Assembly: GCF_900324485.2 (NCBI RefSeq)
Contig: NC_046640.1
Location: 22,798,217-22,862,216 of the forward strand
Source: Mastacembelus armatus
Lineage: Eukaryota > Chordata > Actinopteri > Synbranchiformes > Mastacembelidae
Reading direction: 5' to 3'
DNA: 64,000 nt
Shown: positions 43,380 to 56,400 of the stretch, in pieces
Layout of the letters: each line of letters begins with the position of its first letter
Numbering within the stretch: the stretch's first letter is position 1
Notes under the pieces: generated by a model
Database searches by the model: none
Seen by the model: only the letters and a program-made list of their open reading frames with translations
What the model was told of the DNA's origin: nothing
Position numbers and translations under genes: made by a program

Positions 43380-45768
43380 ATTCAGAGTCCCATTAAACCA
43401 CAGACAAGGACTCTGAGCCACATGTCCTACAGCAACCTGGACCTGGATCCAGAAAAACCAGGACACTGCAGTGAAAATAGGTCCTGAAGGCTTGAACCTC
43501 AGACACCTGGATGATGTGTGAGATCTACCGTGAATACTTCACCTGCGGCGTCAGACACACCTGCCCCGGTGATGTCACACCTGTCTTGGTGACACACTTT
43601 ACTTTGGTGGGACGTGACCGGGTCCGACCTCCGTCACAGACAGAGACCAGTTTCTGCCGAGGTCGAGGTCTTTTAAGTGCCAAGTGCAGAGAAACTGAGC
43701 TGGACTCACCGGAGCTCCGTCCTTCCTGTTGCATGTTGTGTGTTTCTGCAGCATGACGCCAACACTTCAGGGTTAACGCAGTGCAGAGTAATTACCCATC
43801 ATTCAGTGCAGGCGGATGTTTTCATTTAGCTTCAATGTGTTCACGCATTAATCTGACGACAGCATCAGGGCAGCTGACTGGACACGATAACATCAGTGTG
43901 TTTTCAGAACGAAGGTAATCATCTCTCAGTGGTATGTGTGGCTGTAAAGTCAATAATATAAAATGAGAACAATTTAATTTTACACAGTGAAAAGTCAGAA
44001 TATTACAGAGAAAAGTCACGTTCTTACAAAATGTTTAATGTTATTGGACCATAATTATCCTCAGAATATTAAAATGCATTTGTGATGTTAAAAGCTGATA
44101 TTACAATAGTTTCATGAATATAAATATTTTACAGGAATAGTTCAAATATGGTGAGTGTGAAATCAGGTTTTTCCTAAATTTACCAAAAAAGCAAAACTGC
44201 TCAAGGCTTAAAGTTTTCTCTTAATCCTGAGACGTTGTAATATTCTGGCTTTTGTGTCCCTCATCAGTAGCTTTGACTCGATCTGCCGACTTTAACACAA
44301 GACAAACTTATTGAAGGTGGTTTGATGTTTTCTCTCAGTGCCATGTGACGCTTTCAGTCGCTTCCTGCTCTTTGTTCGGTGTTTTTCTGGTTTTCAATCC
44401 AAGCCTGATGTTTTAGTCGGATCTGAGTAACTAACACACAAGATTCCAGGTGTAAAATCTCACACAGGCTCATTCATGTTTATTAGTGATGCTTTGATCA
44501 TGTGACCCCCCCCCTCCATATTTGCTGTCACTCAGACTGTTCAAAGCTTGGAAACAAACCAAGCTGGGACTGGACAGCACCAGTGAAACCTTAGTACCCT
44601 CCAGTAGCTTTAGATTCAAACTGGGACCCAGTTCAGCCGCATGCACATGCTCACTGGTCTCTGGTCACACCACCTGCAGCTGAAACATATGAAACTAAAC
44701 CCACACAGATTAAACGTTCACCGACTGAGGATGCTTGTGTCTGATTGTTTCTTTGCTCCAGGTGACATTATATTGATCACTGTGAACCCTCCGCCACCTG
44801 CTCCATCCAACATGTTGCCTCTGGTTCCTCTTTCCTTTTTCTGTTGCACCTGTCTGTTCTGTTCTGCCGCACCTGGACCTTTCCCCCAGTATTGTACTAG
44901 GAAAACCTTCTCACTGCTGCCTCCTCAGTTTTGTCAGTGCTCATGCTTGTCGTCAGCAGCTGCCTCTGGGTATCGTGGGAACACACCTGGATGTTCGTGC
45001 CGAGACGATGCTCAAACTAACATCTGTCAGAAGGTTTCCCAGCATACGTCGTCTTAGCATCACTCATGGCCCCCAGGTCAACACCTTCCACCTTCTACTG
45101 CAGGAACATTTGTACTTTTAGTTCATGTGTAGTAAAAAAAACTCTTCTCTTTACATTTGGTAGATTTTATTTGTCATGAATTCAATTTGCATTTGTGCTT
45201 ATCAGTTTCCACGCAATAACAACTGACACAAAATAAAAACAGGTTTTACACATCTACGCTGATCAGCTGTCTCACATAGGAACAACTTGCTATAGATATT
45301 TTAAAAACCTTAATGCTCTGTAAAGATCTTTGATTTCATTATTCAAAACTTATGTTCTATTGCAGCCAAAACCTCACAGATCAGTTTATATTAAAAGTAA
45401 AGAAAACAAAGTGAGCTAATTTTGTGCAAGTACCTATGATAGGATCTATATTTATGATATTTATGAGGAACTTATGAGTCTGAATTGCAGCTTTTTGCCT
45501 GAAAAACATCCAGTTTCTTTCCACCAGAATCAAAAACAACTTTAAGCAAATTGGCTGCGGGTCCGTCTCTGGACACTAGAGGGCAGACTTTGTTTTTCCG
45601 GGTTCAGGGGTCACCTGGCCGGAAGCAGAAGATAAAACAGCAAAAAAAAAAAAAAAACAGGTTCCCACGTGTGGAAACATCAGTAGATAGAAAAGATCTG
45701 CGGTTCTCATGGTGGTTTGCTTTAAATCCTTAGTTTTCTGTTAGGAGTTTGGTGTAGTTGACTTTAAC
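43380..45768. other. Gap between wipf2 and utp18
   Basis: No supported exon. The open frame at 44641-45057 has no family motif and is flanked by no convincing splice sites. The sequence is AT-rich toward 45100-45500, with a 15-A tract at about 45642-45656 upstream of the utp18 start. Confidence 0.5.
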
Positions 45769-48700
45769 ATGGACGTTATCAAACTTCCGGAGACCGGAGG
45801 GAGAACCCGGACCCAGAAGAGAGTCCGACCACCGAAGCCCGGCAACCAGGAGCAGAAACGCAGAAGAAACGCGGAGAGTTTGGCGGTGCTGGGAGAGAAG
45901 GACAGTTCGGTGAAGCTGCTGGAGGAGCTGGTGTTCGGAGCCGAGGACGAGCTGGTGGAGAAACTCGTGGAGGTAACGAACGTGCCAGACTCCGCTGAGA
46001 AATCTGCTAATTTAACTTTCTCCGAGTCGGGGACAAAAATATCTGCACCTTAGAACAAAACCCCACAACTGTTGATGGTTCTCATGTCTTTGTAGGAAAT
46101 CCGGATCACTAGTTCCCTTATATACTCTGTTACTTCAGTGTCCGTGCCTCAGGACAAAAGATTAAAGCCCCTAATCATTTTCAGTTATTTGACCCAAGTA
46201 AATGTCGTTAAACTCAATAAATTGTTCTTTTTAGGCTTTTTAAAATATTTTTTGTTGCCAGTTTTGGACAAGGAACAATATTGAATTTTAGGATGCTACG
46301 ATTTAGATTAAATTTAATGTTACGTTTAATGTCCAGGCTTTTAAAATACCAAGCTCCTTTCAGATTTTTGCCAATTGTACGGTCTGCTCATCGGTCAAAA
46401 ACTCAGACAACAAAATGAGTTAGTTAAACTCATGTCTTTCTGATAAATACGGATTAACGATCTTATTAAGTCTCAACCTAAATGACATTAAAGAAACTGC
46501 GTTAGGTGATTTGCTGCCAGACCTCATTAAGAAATCTGCTCATTTTAAACGTTTTACAGTGTATTCATTTCTGTTATAGTCTCTTTGAGAGGTTGTAGTG
46601 TGGGCTTCCTGCTGAAATAATGAGCTGATATTTATTATGTGTTAGTGACTGATGTTAGTCCGGTACAGTCTGGCACCTCGTGTATAAACGTGTTCCCCGT
46701 TGTTGAACAGGAGGATGAGGACCAGGCGGGAGTCCTGTCGCTGGAGGACCAGGACCAAGAGCCGGTTGACTCCGACGGTGAGGGGGAGGCTCCCCTGCAG
46801 CTCAGGCCGAGCAGAACAGCCGCCTGGGTTGATGAAGATGATGAGCTGGAGGAAGAGTAAGTGTTGAGTCCATTTTTGTTTCCTCTTTAGTTTTCTCCAG
46901 TCGACATAAAGAGTCCAGCCACGGTCACTTTTATTCTCAAAGAAAAAGCTTTTGTGTTAGTTTGTCGAGCGCCCAGGTGCTAAACAAGTCTCTGGTTTCA
47001 GGGTGGACATGAAGCATCGTTACCGCAGAGACCTGGTCCGGGGAGAGGCCGAGTCCACGATGTCCAAGCAGAAGCTGCAGCAGAGAATGAGGGACCAGTG
47101 AGTACACACATGTACACACCTGTATGCACCTTTACCTGCACACACCTGAACTGAACTCACCTCTGCCTGAACACTCTGTGCTGTTGAACCTGGTGTGTTT
47201 CAGGTTTCAGAGGTCGATGGGAGGAACTCCGTCGTGGGCGGAGAACAAGAAGACGAAGGACAAAGGTGAACACACAGTAATGAGGCAAAAAACATTTTAA
47301 TCACGTTTGTGATTCTGTGGTTCCTCTTTAAACCAAAATGTCTGTCTCTGTCTCTGTCACTCAAGATGACGACGACGATGATGAAGAGGAGGAAGATGAC
47401 CTGCTGAGGAGGACAGGAAATTTTGTGGCATCTTCAGACTGTCTGCCCAGCGGCGTCCTGAGGGTCAGTGATTGGATCAGTAACTGTAGCTTCATGCTTC
47501 TCGCGGCAGCGACATTTTGAGCAGGTTTTATAAAAAAGATGCACCTCACATTCTTGGTGAGGAAGAAACGTTCACAGACATTACAGAGAGTATGTAACGT
47601 TCGTTGTCGGAAACTCCTGAGTTTGTTCTGTTTCTCGGCTGCTGGTGTGCAGAACAGTCGGCGCGTATCAGAACTTCAGCATTTCTAACAAGAGAAACCG
47701 GTGACAAGTTATTTTCCTGCTCCACTGAACTCTGGCCCCTGCTGCTTTTTGTGTTTCAGATGAAAAAGTGCCTTCATGCCAACAGCGCTCGTCCATCAGA
47801 AGACAGACTGACCACCGTCCAGTTCCACCCGTCCGCTCAGGTCGTCATGACAGCTGGACTCGACCAGTCGGTGTCCCTCTTCCAGGTACAGACAGCCAGT
47901 CGGCTTCTCTGATGCCCGACAGCAAAGAACCAGTACGCAGGTAAGAAAGATCACATGACCTTGTCAATGCTTGCGTTTCCTCCTGCAGGTGGATGGAAAG
48001 ACGAACCCGAAGATCCAGAGCATCCACCTGGAGCGGTTCCCTGTCCACAAAGCTCAGTTCAGCCTGGATGGAGAGATGGTGATTGCCACCAGCCTGAAAA
48101 ACAAGATGTTCTACCTGTACGACATGATGGAGGGTCGAATCACACCTGTTCACACTGTCAGAGGTGAGAGAACTAGATGTCCTACCTGTTCAACATAGTG
48201 GAGGGTCGAATCACACCTGCTACAGGTACCAGGTTGAAACGGGACTGTGTTTTAAGGTCTTATTGTGTTGTTTGACTTGTTGTTTTGTGTAAAGCACCTT
48301 GGTCAAATTGTGTTAAAGTGCTTTAGAAATAAAAGTTGATCTGATTTGTTCTTTTATGTCATTAAACTGTTTTCATATATGTAGCCTTTCAGAATAAAAG
48401 CCTGTGAACAGCTGTTTTTGTGTACAGGTCTGAATGAAGCCCGAGTGAAGGATTTCTCAGTGTGTCCTGAAGGAGGCGCTCTGCTGCTCAATGGAACCAA
48501 CGGATACCTGCACCTGCTCACACTCAAGGTAACACACCTGTTTTTTGGCCTGTTGGCTTGTTGGTGACGTTACCGTTCCCAGAGTTCAGTGCGACATTTT
48601 CAGGTGTTTTGTTTCTTTAACCAAATTGTTTGTTTTTCAATCTCGTATTTTCGCGCTGTCACGTGTGAACTTTGTCTCAGACTCAGGAAGTGGTTCGCAG

Positions 48701-49786
48701 CATGAAGATTAACGGTAACGTCACCGGAGTCGCTTTCTCTAACGACGGCAGCAAAGTCTTCACCAACTCAGGTGAGTCCACGACTCAGGTGAGTCCACGA
48801 CATCACAGAGCAGCTGCCTGTCAGTCATGTGACCTGATGTTTGTGTGTGTGCAGAGGAGGGCGAGGTCTATGTGTGGGACATGCGCAGCAGTCGGTGCGT
48901 TAACAGGTTTACAGACGACGGCTGCGTGAAGGGAACGTCCATCGCCGCGTCACGGAACGGACAGTATCTCGCTTGCGGGTAAGGCACGCCCTGATCCTGC
49001 TCTCTGATTGGCTGACAGATGCTAGGATTGTGTATGAGACAGTACATCTGATTAAAAACATTGAAATGTTACATGTATGACAGAGAGAATGAATCTCAGG
49101 TGTGTCCGTGGAGACGACAGATTTCCGTCCGAGTGCGTGTCCTCAGTTTAGTTGATCTTCTGTGTTTTAGCTCCCAGTCAGGCGTGGTCAACGTCTACTC
49201 TCAGGAGGCGTGTCTAAATTCAGCCAATCCGAAGCCTCTGAAAGCAGTGATGAACCTGCTGACCTCAGCCACCTCACTCACCTTTAACCCTTCCTCTGAG
49301 ATCCTGGCCATCGCATCCCGAGCGGAGGACGAGGCCGTACGACTGGTAAGATGGCGGCGGTGATGATGATGAAGATGATAAAGGTCACAACATCAGGCCA
49401 TCTGTGATGCTGAACCTTACCCTGGTTCAGCCCTGGTTCTTTCCTGTATCTGACCTGGTTCTGTCCCCTCAGGTCCACCTGCCCAGTCTCACTGTCTTCT
49501 CCAACTTTCCCATCGCGAAGAGGAAGGTGGTTTATCGTGCCAGCTGCCTTGACTTCTCCCCACACAGCGGCTTCTTCTCATTGGCTAACAATAAAGGCCA
49601 CGCCCCCCTGTTCAGGTCAGCCAATCATCTTTGAGTTTATTTTTTTGCTGCAGGATTTGCAGATTTGGGGGGAAACTGTAGAAACAAACGTGTTTGGTTT
49701 GTTTCACTTTGCACTGTGATGGTTTCAAACTGAACTGACGCCTCCTCCTGTCTGTGTTCAGGCTGCTGCATTACAGAGACTTCTGA
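45769..49786 (+). CDS. utp18: UTP18, WD40 subunit of the small-subunit processome (13 coding exons)
   Basis: Role: nucleolar UTP-B component for U3-dependent 18S rRNA processing. Exons 45769-45972, 46711-46856, 47002-47097, 47204-47265, 47366-47463, 47760-47885, 47989-48163, 48428-48528, 48681-48771, 48855-48978, 49171-49345, 49473-49615 and 49762-49786. The sum is 1566 nt or 521 aa (human about 556), with every junction in phase. The N-terminal third is basic then acidic (KRVRPPKPGNQEQKRRRN; an Asp/Glu run in exon 5). VDMKHRYRRDLVRGEAES and FQRSMGGTPSWAE are family hallmarks. The beta-propeller follows: TVQFHPSAQVVMTAGLDQSV, FPVHKAQFSLDGEMVIATS, FSVCPEGGALLLNGTNGYLH, GEVYVWDMRSSRCVNRF and RASCLDFSPHSGFFSLANN. 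The end HYRDF matches the HYSDF end of human. AATAAA at 50087-50092. Confidence 0.95.
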
Positions 49787-50099
49787 AGAGCCTGGAACAT
49801 GGAGCAGGAACCAGAACTCTCATATTTTATGGATCCACTGTAGAAACAGAACTTTTTATTCCTTCTGATCATGTTCCATCATCCTCCGTGATTTCCTGTT
49901 GATTTCCTTTAGGTTTCATTTCACTGGTTTTTTTGTCAGATGGTTTGAAAACCTGCTGAGTGAATGATCTGAGACGACGAGGAAAATAGAAACTTGTGGT
50001 TTGTTTGTTGGACTGAAGAAGTAGCAGTGGACTCCTCAGTCATAAACGTAGATTGCGAGACGGTCTCTGCTGGTGGTTTTCACTGAAATAAACAGGAAG

Positions 50100-51170
50100 T
50101 CAAACTGAAAACTGATGGAGCTAAAACAGGAGTCTGGTACAGAGTCCGACACGGACCACACACCGACAACAGGTGAAAGTGATTGTCCTGGCTTCAGATA
50201 AAACACATGTATGTTTATTTGTATGAAGTGATTCTATAAAAAGGCTAAAACCAAACAAAATGTGTTGCTATTTTTTACACTGAACAATTTGTTTTTGTTT
50301 GTTTGTTGTGGGTTTTATCCAACAGCACAAAGTTCAAATCCACAGACACTTTTTATTTCTAAAGCTCATTAGCATTTCACTGTTTAACCTCAAAACGTTT
50401 CATATTTAGTGTCACAGTAAAACATTTGACTTGTTGGATTTGAAAATCAAAACATTTTGAGTGTTTCACCTCAAATTTATCACAGTCTTATTTCTAATGT
50501 GGTTGTGGCTTAAAAAAGATTCAGTTTCTCTTCAAACTTACAATTTGAACTGAGATTATTAGAACTTATTAGAAATGATTTTAGCTTAATATTTTATATT
50601 CTGAACCTAAACCTTTGAATTCTGATCCAGCACAGTCATATTCTGGTTCCAGCCTCAAACTGGGGACGATCGAACATGTTTTCATTATGATTTGTGGCCG
50701 CCAGGACGACCAGACCGCCAAACTGGATTTACCACCTTCACTCAGTGACAACGTTAAAAGCACTAAGACACACACTGTCGCCCTTTGGTGCAGCAGGAAT
50801 GTCCTCAGGCTGGTTTGTCCTCAGGTACAAATGGCCTGAAACACAAAGGGAACAAAGCATCATTCAAGATGCATTGCTGCTCTCAGGGTTCAAACCAAGA
50901 CACACACACACAAAGGAGACAATAATTCCAACAAATATTTGTTTATATTTTGTTATTCATTCAGTTAAAAGTAAAACTCTTGATACATTTTATTTATAAC
51001 CTGTTTGTTTTTCCGTTGGTTGTTCTCCAATAAATGATGTTATAGTTTATTTTAATATAAGAAGAAGAAGAAGTACCTTATTAATGCCCAAGGGGAAATT
51101 CGGTACTTATTGTATTTATATTTATTGATTTATTGTTGTGTACGGTAGCAGTTTTATTTCATTATGTTTG
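50100..51170. other. Downstream of utp18, no gene seen
   Basis: AT-rich DNA without an exon chain. At about 51060-51110, AGAAGAAGAAGAAGTACC and ATGCCCAAGGGGAAATTC resemble the tail of common fish interspersed repeats. Confidence 0.5.
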
Positions 51171-51171
51171 T

Positions 51172-51716
51172 GGTTGGTGGCACAGTGCTGCAGTGGTTAG
51201 TGCTGTCTCTTTACAGCAGCAGGTCGTGAGTCTGAACCCAGGTGGCCCCGGGGCCTTTCTGTGTGGAGTCTGCATGTTGTCCCTGTGTCTGTGTGGGTTT
51301 TCTCCTCCCACAGTCCAAACACATGCAGGTCAGGATTAGGGTCTGAACCCAGGTGGACCCGGGGCCTTTCTGTGTGGAGTCTGCATGTGGTCCCTGTGTC
51401 TGTGTGGGTTTTCTCCTCCCACAGTCCAAACACATGCAGGTCAGGATTAGGGTCTGAACCCAGGTGGACCCGGGGCCTTTCTGTGTGGAGTCTGCATGTT
51501 GTCCCTGTGTCTGTGTGGGTTTTCTCCTCCCACAGTCCAAACACATGCAGGTTCGGTTGGTTGGAGACTGTAAATTGTCCGTAGGTGTGAATGTGACTGT
51601 GTCTCTGTGTGTCAGCCCTGTGACTGGCTGCTGATCTGTCCAGCGGCGACCCGCCTCTCACCCACTGCATGCTGGGATTAGCTCCAAGCACCCCCCCCCC
51701 GAATTGGACTATGCGC
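51172..51716 (+). mobile_element. tRNA-derived SINE-like repeat with a 111-bp triplication
   Basis: The head GGTGGCACAGTGCTGCAGTG and TTAGTGCTGTCTC, then GAGTCTGAACCCAGG, look like A-box and B-box parts of a tRNA promoter. The body CTGTGTGGAGTCTGCATGTT, CCTCCCACAGTCCAAACACA and TGGAGACTGTAAATTGTCCG is a very common vertebrate and fish SINE body. A 111-bp segment starts at 51231, 51342 and 51453, nearly identical in all three. The 3' part TGTCCAGCGGCGACCCGCCT onward ends in a C tract at 51690-51700. The exact SINE family name is not assigned. Confidence 0.7.
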
Positions 51717-51849
51717 ATAGAGGATGGAGATTTGGGGTTAAAATATAAACTAATGGGACCTGATTGTTTAGAAAAGAATAAAAAGATTTTTGTTTATTTA
51801 TTTGTGTCTTTATCATGATGTGAGTTCCCTTTAAAATCAGATCATATTT

Positions 51850-51965
51850 TCCTTCCATCCATCATCTAGACCCCCTTAGTCCTAACCAGGGTCCCAGGGA
51901 TCTGCTGGAGCCTATCCCAGCTCTCTTTGGGTGGAAGGCAGGGGTCCACCCTGGACAGGTCAGAT
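51850..51965. mobile_element. Fish interspersed repeat fragment (CCATCCATCATCTAG type)
   Basis: TTCCATCCATCATCTAGACC, then GGGATCTGCTGGAGCCTATC and CCAGCTCTCTTTGGGTGGAA through CCACCCTGGACAGGTC form a familiar fish repeat consensus. A worn copy lies at 57975-58060. Confidence 0.65.
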
Positions 51966-51999
51966 CATATTTTTAAAATCAAATTATTTCTCTTTGCAG

Positions 52000-53444
52000 A
52001 ATAAATCAAAGTACAAAGCAGCTCGAACAAAGATCTACCTTCAAACTCACCCGACCACTTTCTGTAACTGCCGTCATGAATGAGTGAGTCCCCGCCCACT
52101 GATGACATCACATACCAACAGCAACCTGAGTTTCAGGATTTCTGACAGAAACACCTGGACTGACAGACACACACAGGTAAGAACCTGCTGCAGTTTCATC
52201 CTGTTGGATTTGAGCTGATTTTCCTCCTCAGTCTGTTGAACAACTTTCAGAAACTGAGCCCTGCTCCTCCTAATCCAGACTAACCCGCTGACATGAAGCT
52301 AAAATCATCCTGTTAATCTGATTCAGGTGTTTGATGAGTTTCTCTTCCGGCCTGCAGCTTCGCTTTCATTTGCTGCTTCTTCAGCCTTGGACTTTACTGC
52401 ATTTCAGACGAATCAAGTAGGTTTGGGTGATGGTACTTTGGTGCTTTTACTGCAGGAACATTTTGAATGCAGTATTTCTACTGTTACTGCAGTAACTGCA
52501 GGTCTCATGCCAACATGTGCTGAAGTAAATAATGAAGTAAATGAGAGAACAACAGAATCTGCAGCTGCAGCAAAGTCAAACCTGAGTGTCTCTAATGTCA
52601 ACACTTAGGCACAGTCAGGTGAGGTGGCCCTGCCCCCGCCTCTACCAGTCACACCTGTCGGGTCAGGTGGTATCAGTCTCGTTAGAGGAAACAGCAGCAG
52701 ACAGGTAGAGGAGCTTGTCCCACAGAGTCCCTGTGCCCTGCCATGTGTGTTCCGGGTCGATGACTCACCTGTTGTGTTGTTTTTAGCGTTTCTGTGAGTT
52801 TGCTGTGCTTGTGTGTCAGAGTTCAGTTGTTTAAGGGGGAATTGTTGTTTGACCTGGATCCTCTAACTGGCACCTGTTGTGGTTTTACCTGAGATTAGGA
52901 ATTTGGCCCATCTGAGCAGAGATTTTTATGTTTGCAGGTAAAGTGTTTGCTTTTTCTGCTTCCTTTTTAATCTCGTTTCATCCCAGTTGGAGGTAAACCT
53001 GTGTTTGGTGAACAGCGCCCACATGGAGGACATCCAGGTCACATTTCTGTCTTCTCAGAGTCCAGCAAGTGAACTGACTGGTCTGACTTTGTGGTTGTTA
53101 TATTAAAACCTTTTCTGTCAGTGAAAATGTGAAGAAATGACCAGCACTTGTTTTTACATGGGGTCGACATTAAATCACATACAGAGCTGATATTCCAGTT
53201 TCCTGACTTTAAACCAAACTTTCTTGTTTTCGACAGAAAACTGGTCCTTTTTGATATTTGGCTTTGGAATATCAGCTGAAAACAGAGTGTTTCAGTTGTT
53301 TCCTGGTGTCCCTGTTGCCTGTCGAGCTGTGAAACCAAGTACTGACTTCTGTGTTTAAGAACCTCTGAAATCAGGTTTTCTGTGTATGTGACTTTGCCAA
53401 CAGGGAGCTGACGGCGGCGTTGTTCCCTCTGCAGCAGCGGTGTG
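52000..53444. other. Upstream region of the TRIM gene
   Basis: No coding exon is supported. A fragment of the AGTACT-type element in reverse orientation lies at about 52430-52500 (GGTACTTTGGTGCTTTTACT, GAACATTTTGAATGCAGTAT). Donor-like sites such as ACACACAG|GTAAGAAC near 52178 could belong to a TRIM 5' UTR exon. The acceptor for exon 1 is CTCTGCAG or GCAACAG-type sequence near 53400-53433. Confidence 0.4.
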
Positions 53445-56400
53445 ATGATGGCAGAGGCCGCAGCCCCAGAACTGTTCTCAGAGCAGGAACTAACCTGCTC
53501 CATCTGTCTGGACCTGTTCAGGGAACCTGTCTCTACTCCCTGTGGACACAACTTCTGCCAGGTAAGTCCTGAGGCCGGGTCAGATGTCACGCCCATGGTG
53601 GTTTGTCAGGTGTGTTCAGGTGCAGTCAAGGCTGCTGCTCAGGGCACATGGGACATGCTGTTCACCTGTTCTGTGTCCAGTCCAACCTGGACTCGTTCAT
53701 TCATTGAGTAGTTTCCTCACAGTAGCACAGGTGTTACAGCTCGGTCTTCTCCGGTGTCACGTCAAGTCCTTTTGCCTCTTCGCCAACACTGAACTGATTT
53801 CATGCAGTAATGCGAGGAGGGGTACGGATCCAGGGTCTTGTTCACAAAACTCCTGAGTCCCTGCTGGTCCTTTCCACTGCAGGAACTCACTGGCCTGTGA
53901 CTGAACCTGTGCCTGGTGCTTTGGAGACCAGTTCCAGGAACTCATGATTAAACCCAGGTTTGTGAAAGTCTGGAAAAGCAGCAGGTGACAGGTCGGTGAC
54001 TTCCTGTTGTGAAAAAGAAGCTCAGGCTCAGTCCGGGCTGCAGCTCTTGGATCTTTGATGACACCTTTGTGTCTGATTTGACTGGGGATGGGACAGGACA
54101 GGTACCGGCCCTGTGTCTTTTCTTTTGTGTTGTCTTGAGACAGACAGCAGCTCAGACTCTGAACCTCTTGCTCTTTCTTCTTCTGCTGTTGTTTTGCAGG
54201 CGTGTATCGGAGGTTACTGGGCGTCCAGCACCGTCTGTTCCTGTCCTCTGTGTAAACGTCAGTTTGACGAGCGTCCTCAGCTCAGTGTCAACAAAGTCTT
54301 CGCTCTCATCGCAGATAAATACAAACTGGTTCATTACGGATCCACAGGGTTAGAGGTCAAGAACGGGACGTCGGCGTCCATGGACGCCGTGACGTCCAAC
54401 GCGAGCGCTGACTCCGCCAGTTCTTTCGCCTCGGTGCCGTCAAACGACGAGGTGGTGTGGTGTGACATCTGTACAGGTGTAAAAAAGCCTGCGATCACCT
54501 CCTGTCTTACCTGCACTGCCTCATACTGCTCTAGTCATGCGGAGCCACATCAGACCATACCTTTCTTCTCCAGTCACCCACTGATGGACCCCCAGGAGGC
54601 CATCAGGGGCCGCACCTGCTCCTCCCACCGCCGCCTGCTGGAGGTAAGAAGAGTTCCCAGGTGACAGGGTTCAAGATTTACCTGCTACAGAGAGTAAATG
54701 TTCATAACTACGTGCACAACGTGAATATGCAACAGTAAACACGGTGACTATATGTTCACAGCTCTTGATGCAAAATTATTGATTGTTGGTGTTTTCTCAG
54801 GTAAAATGTTACCTGTGGCTTGTTTGACTGACTTTCTGAGATTGTTATAAATTAAACACTAAAACATGTTGAGTCTAAACTTCCTCTTTCACCTCCTGAT
54901 GTGTTGACTTGTGCAGGTATACTGTAGGACATGTCAGCGTTGCATCTGTGCCATCTGTGTCCTGGAGGAACATCGAACACACAAAACCGTCTCCATCCAG
55001 ACCGAGAGACTCAGCAAACAGGTAAAGCTGCAGAAAATCATCCTGCACGACTTTAACAAAAAACACTAGATCATGTTTCGTCATATACGAACCTCTTCAG
55101 TCAATAAGCCCAAGTCCCTGGCACGTTCACCTGTGTGTCCAGAAACAGGTAGCGAGGATGGAGCAGGAGATCCTGAGCCACATCAAAGAGAAGGAGAATC
55201 ACGTGACCGAGCTGAAGAGGAAACTGGACGGGGTCAAGGTCGGTTCTGCTGTTCATCTTGTCCACTTTTAAATTTAGTCTTCGTCCTGGGAGCAACAGCC
55301 CATCTGACTCGACTTCGACTTTCCGCCTTCTAGTTCAGGTGAAGTAAAGACGCTGATGTCGCTTTCATTCCTTATGTTGCTCAGAACTACGCAGACAGAG
55401 AGCGAGGTGAGGTCGAAAACCTTCTGGACGAGGTGTCGGCGGCATTGGACCAGATCCGGACTCAAGTGGTTGGTGGGATCCAGAACCAACTGGATGCAGT
55501 GATGTCAAAGGGGGAGGGGCTGGTGAACCAACTGGAGGCGGAGCTTAGCCAGCTGATGGACAGGAGAGCCACAGTCGAGGTCCAGGCCACCAGTCTGGAC
55601 CACATTACATTCCTGCAGGTAAGAACACCTGCCAGCACACAGGATGTGATTTCACTGAGGGGGAGGGGGTATTTAGAGCAAACCAACACAGAAAAGGATG
55701 GTCTTCATGTAGGCCAGGACTTGGCTCATTTGTCTATTTCTGTCTTTCCCTACTCACCCATTGGCTTCTCTCCTCAGAATTTCGAGGAGGCCATAGCTCC
55801 ACTGGAGGACGACAAACATGACAATGTGGACGAGGACTCTGAGTTTTCCCTCCACTTCCAGCTGGAGGAAGTGAAAAGTGCTCTATCTGAGGTGAAGGAC
55901 AAGATGGACGACATCAGGATGGGCGAGGTCCGATCCGGAGGCTCCAGAGGCTCCTGTGAGTTTACAGAAGCTAATACGTGTTAGACATTTGCAGTGGCCC
56001 ATGAACAAATCAGTGGAGCAAAGAATTGACACAGCAAAGTCTTGGGTCAGCAGCTACACAGGCGGTTTGTTACGGCACCCACACGTCTCCCCAGCTCAGT
56101 GTTGATCTTTGAAACTAAGGTGTCAGCTGCAATTAGATCCTGATGACAGTTAAACATCCTGTGAAACTCGTAGTACAGCAGGGTCCACACCTGGAACCCT
56201 GCAGGATTTTCCCCTTCACTGGGTTTACTGGGTCAGTGTGTTCCGCCCAGCGCTCACCAGAATATTCAATTTGATTTGTGCCGAAGACTAAAACATGGAA
56301 AAACATTTAGATGCCAAATTCTTTAGCTATAACAAGATGATTATTTTCTGTCACTGAACGGCCTCCTTGTTTCACAGACTTGTGCTTACAAGAGAAAGGT

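Noticed and set aside
44641-45057. 138-aa plus-strand frame between wipf2 and utp18
   Set aside because: It has no domain, no homologous pattern that I recognise, and no convincing promoter or splice sites. It is a chance frame in Cys/Leu/Pro-rich DNA.
51197-51718. Repetitive 173-aa minus-strand frame and its plus-strand partner over the 111-bp repeats
   Set aside because: The frame exists only because the repeat period is a multiple of three in a SINE-like element. No protein family or splice structure supports it.
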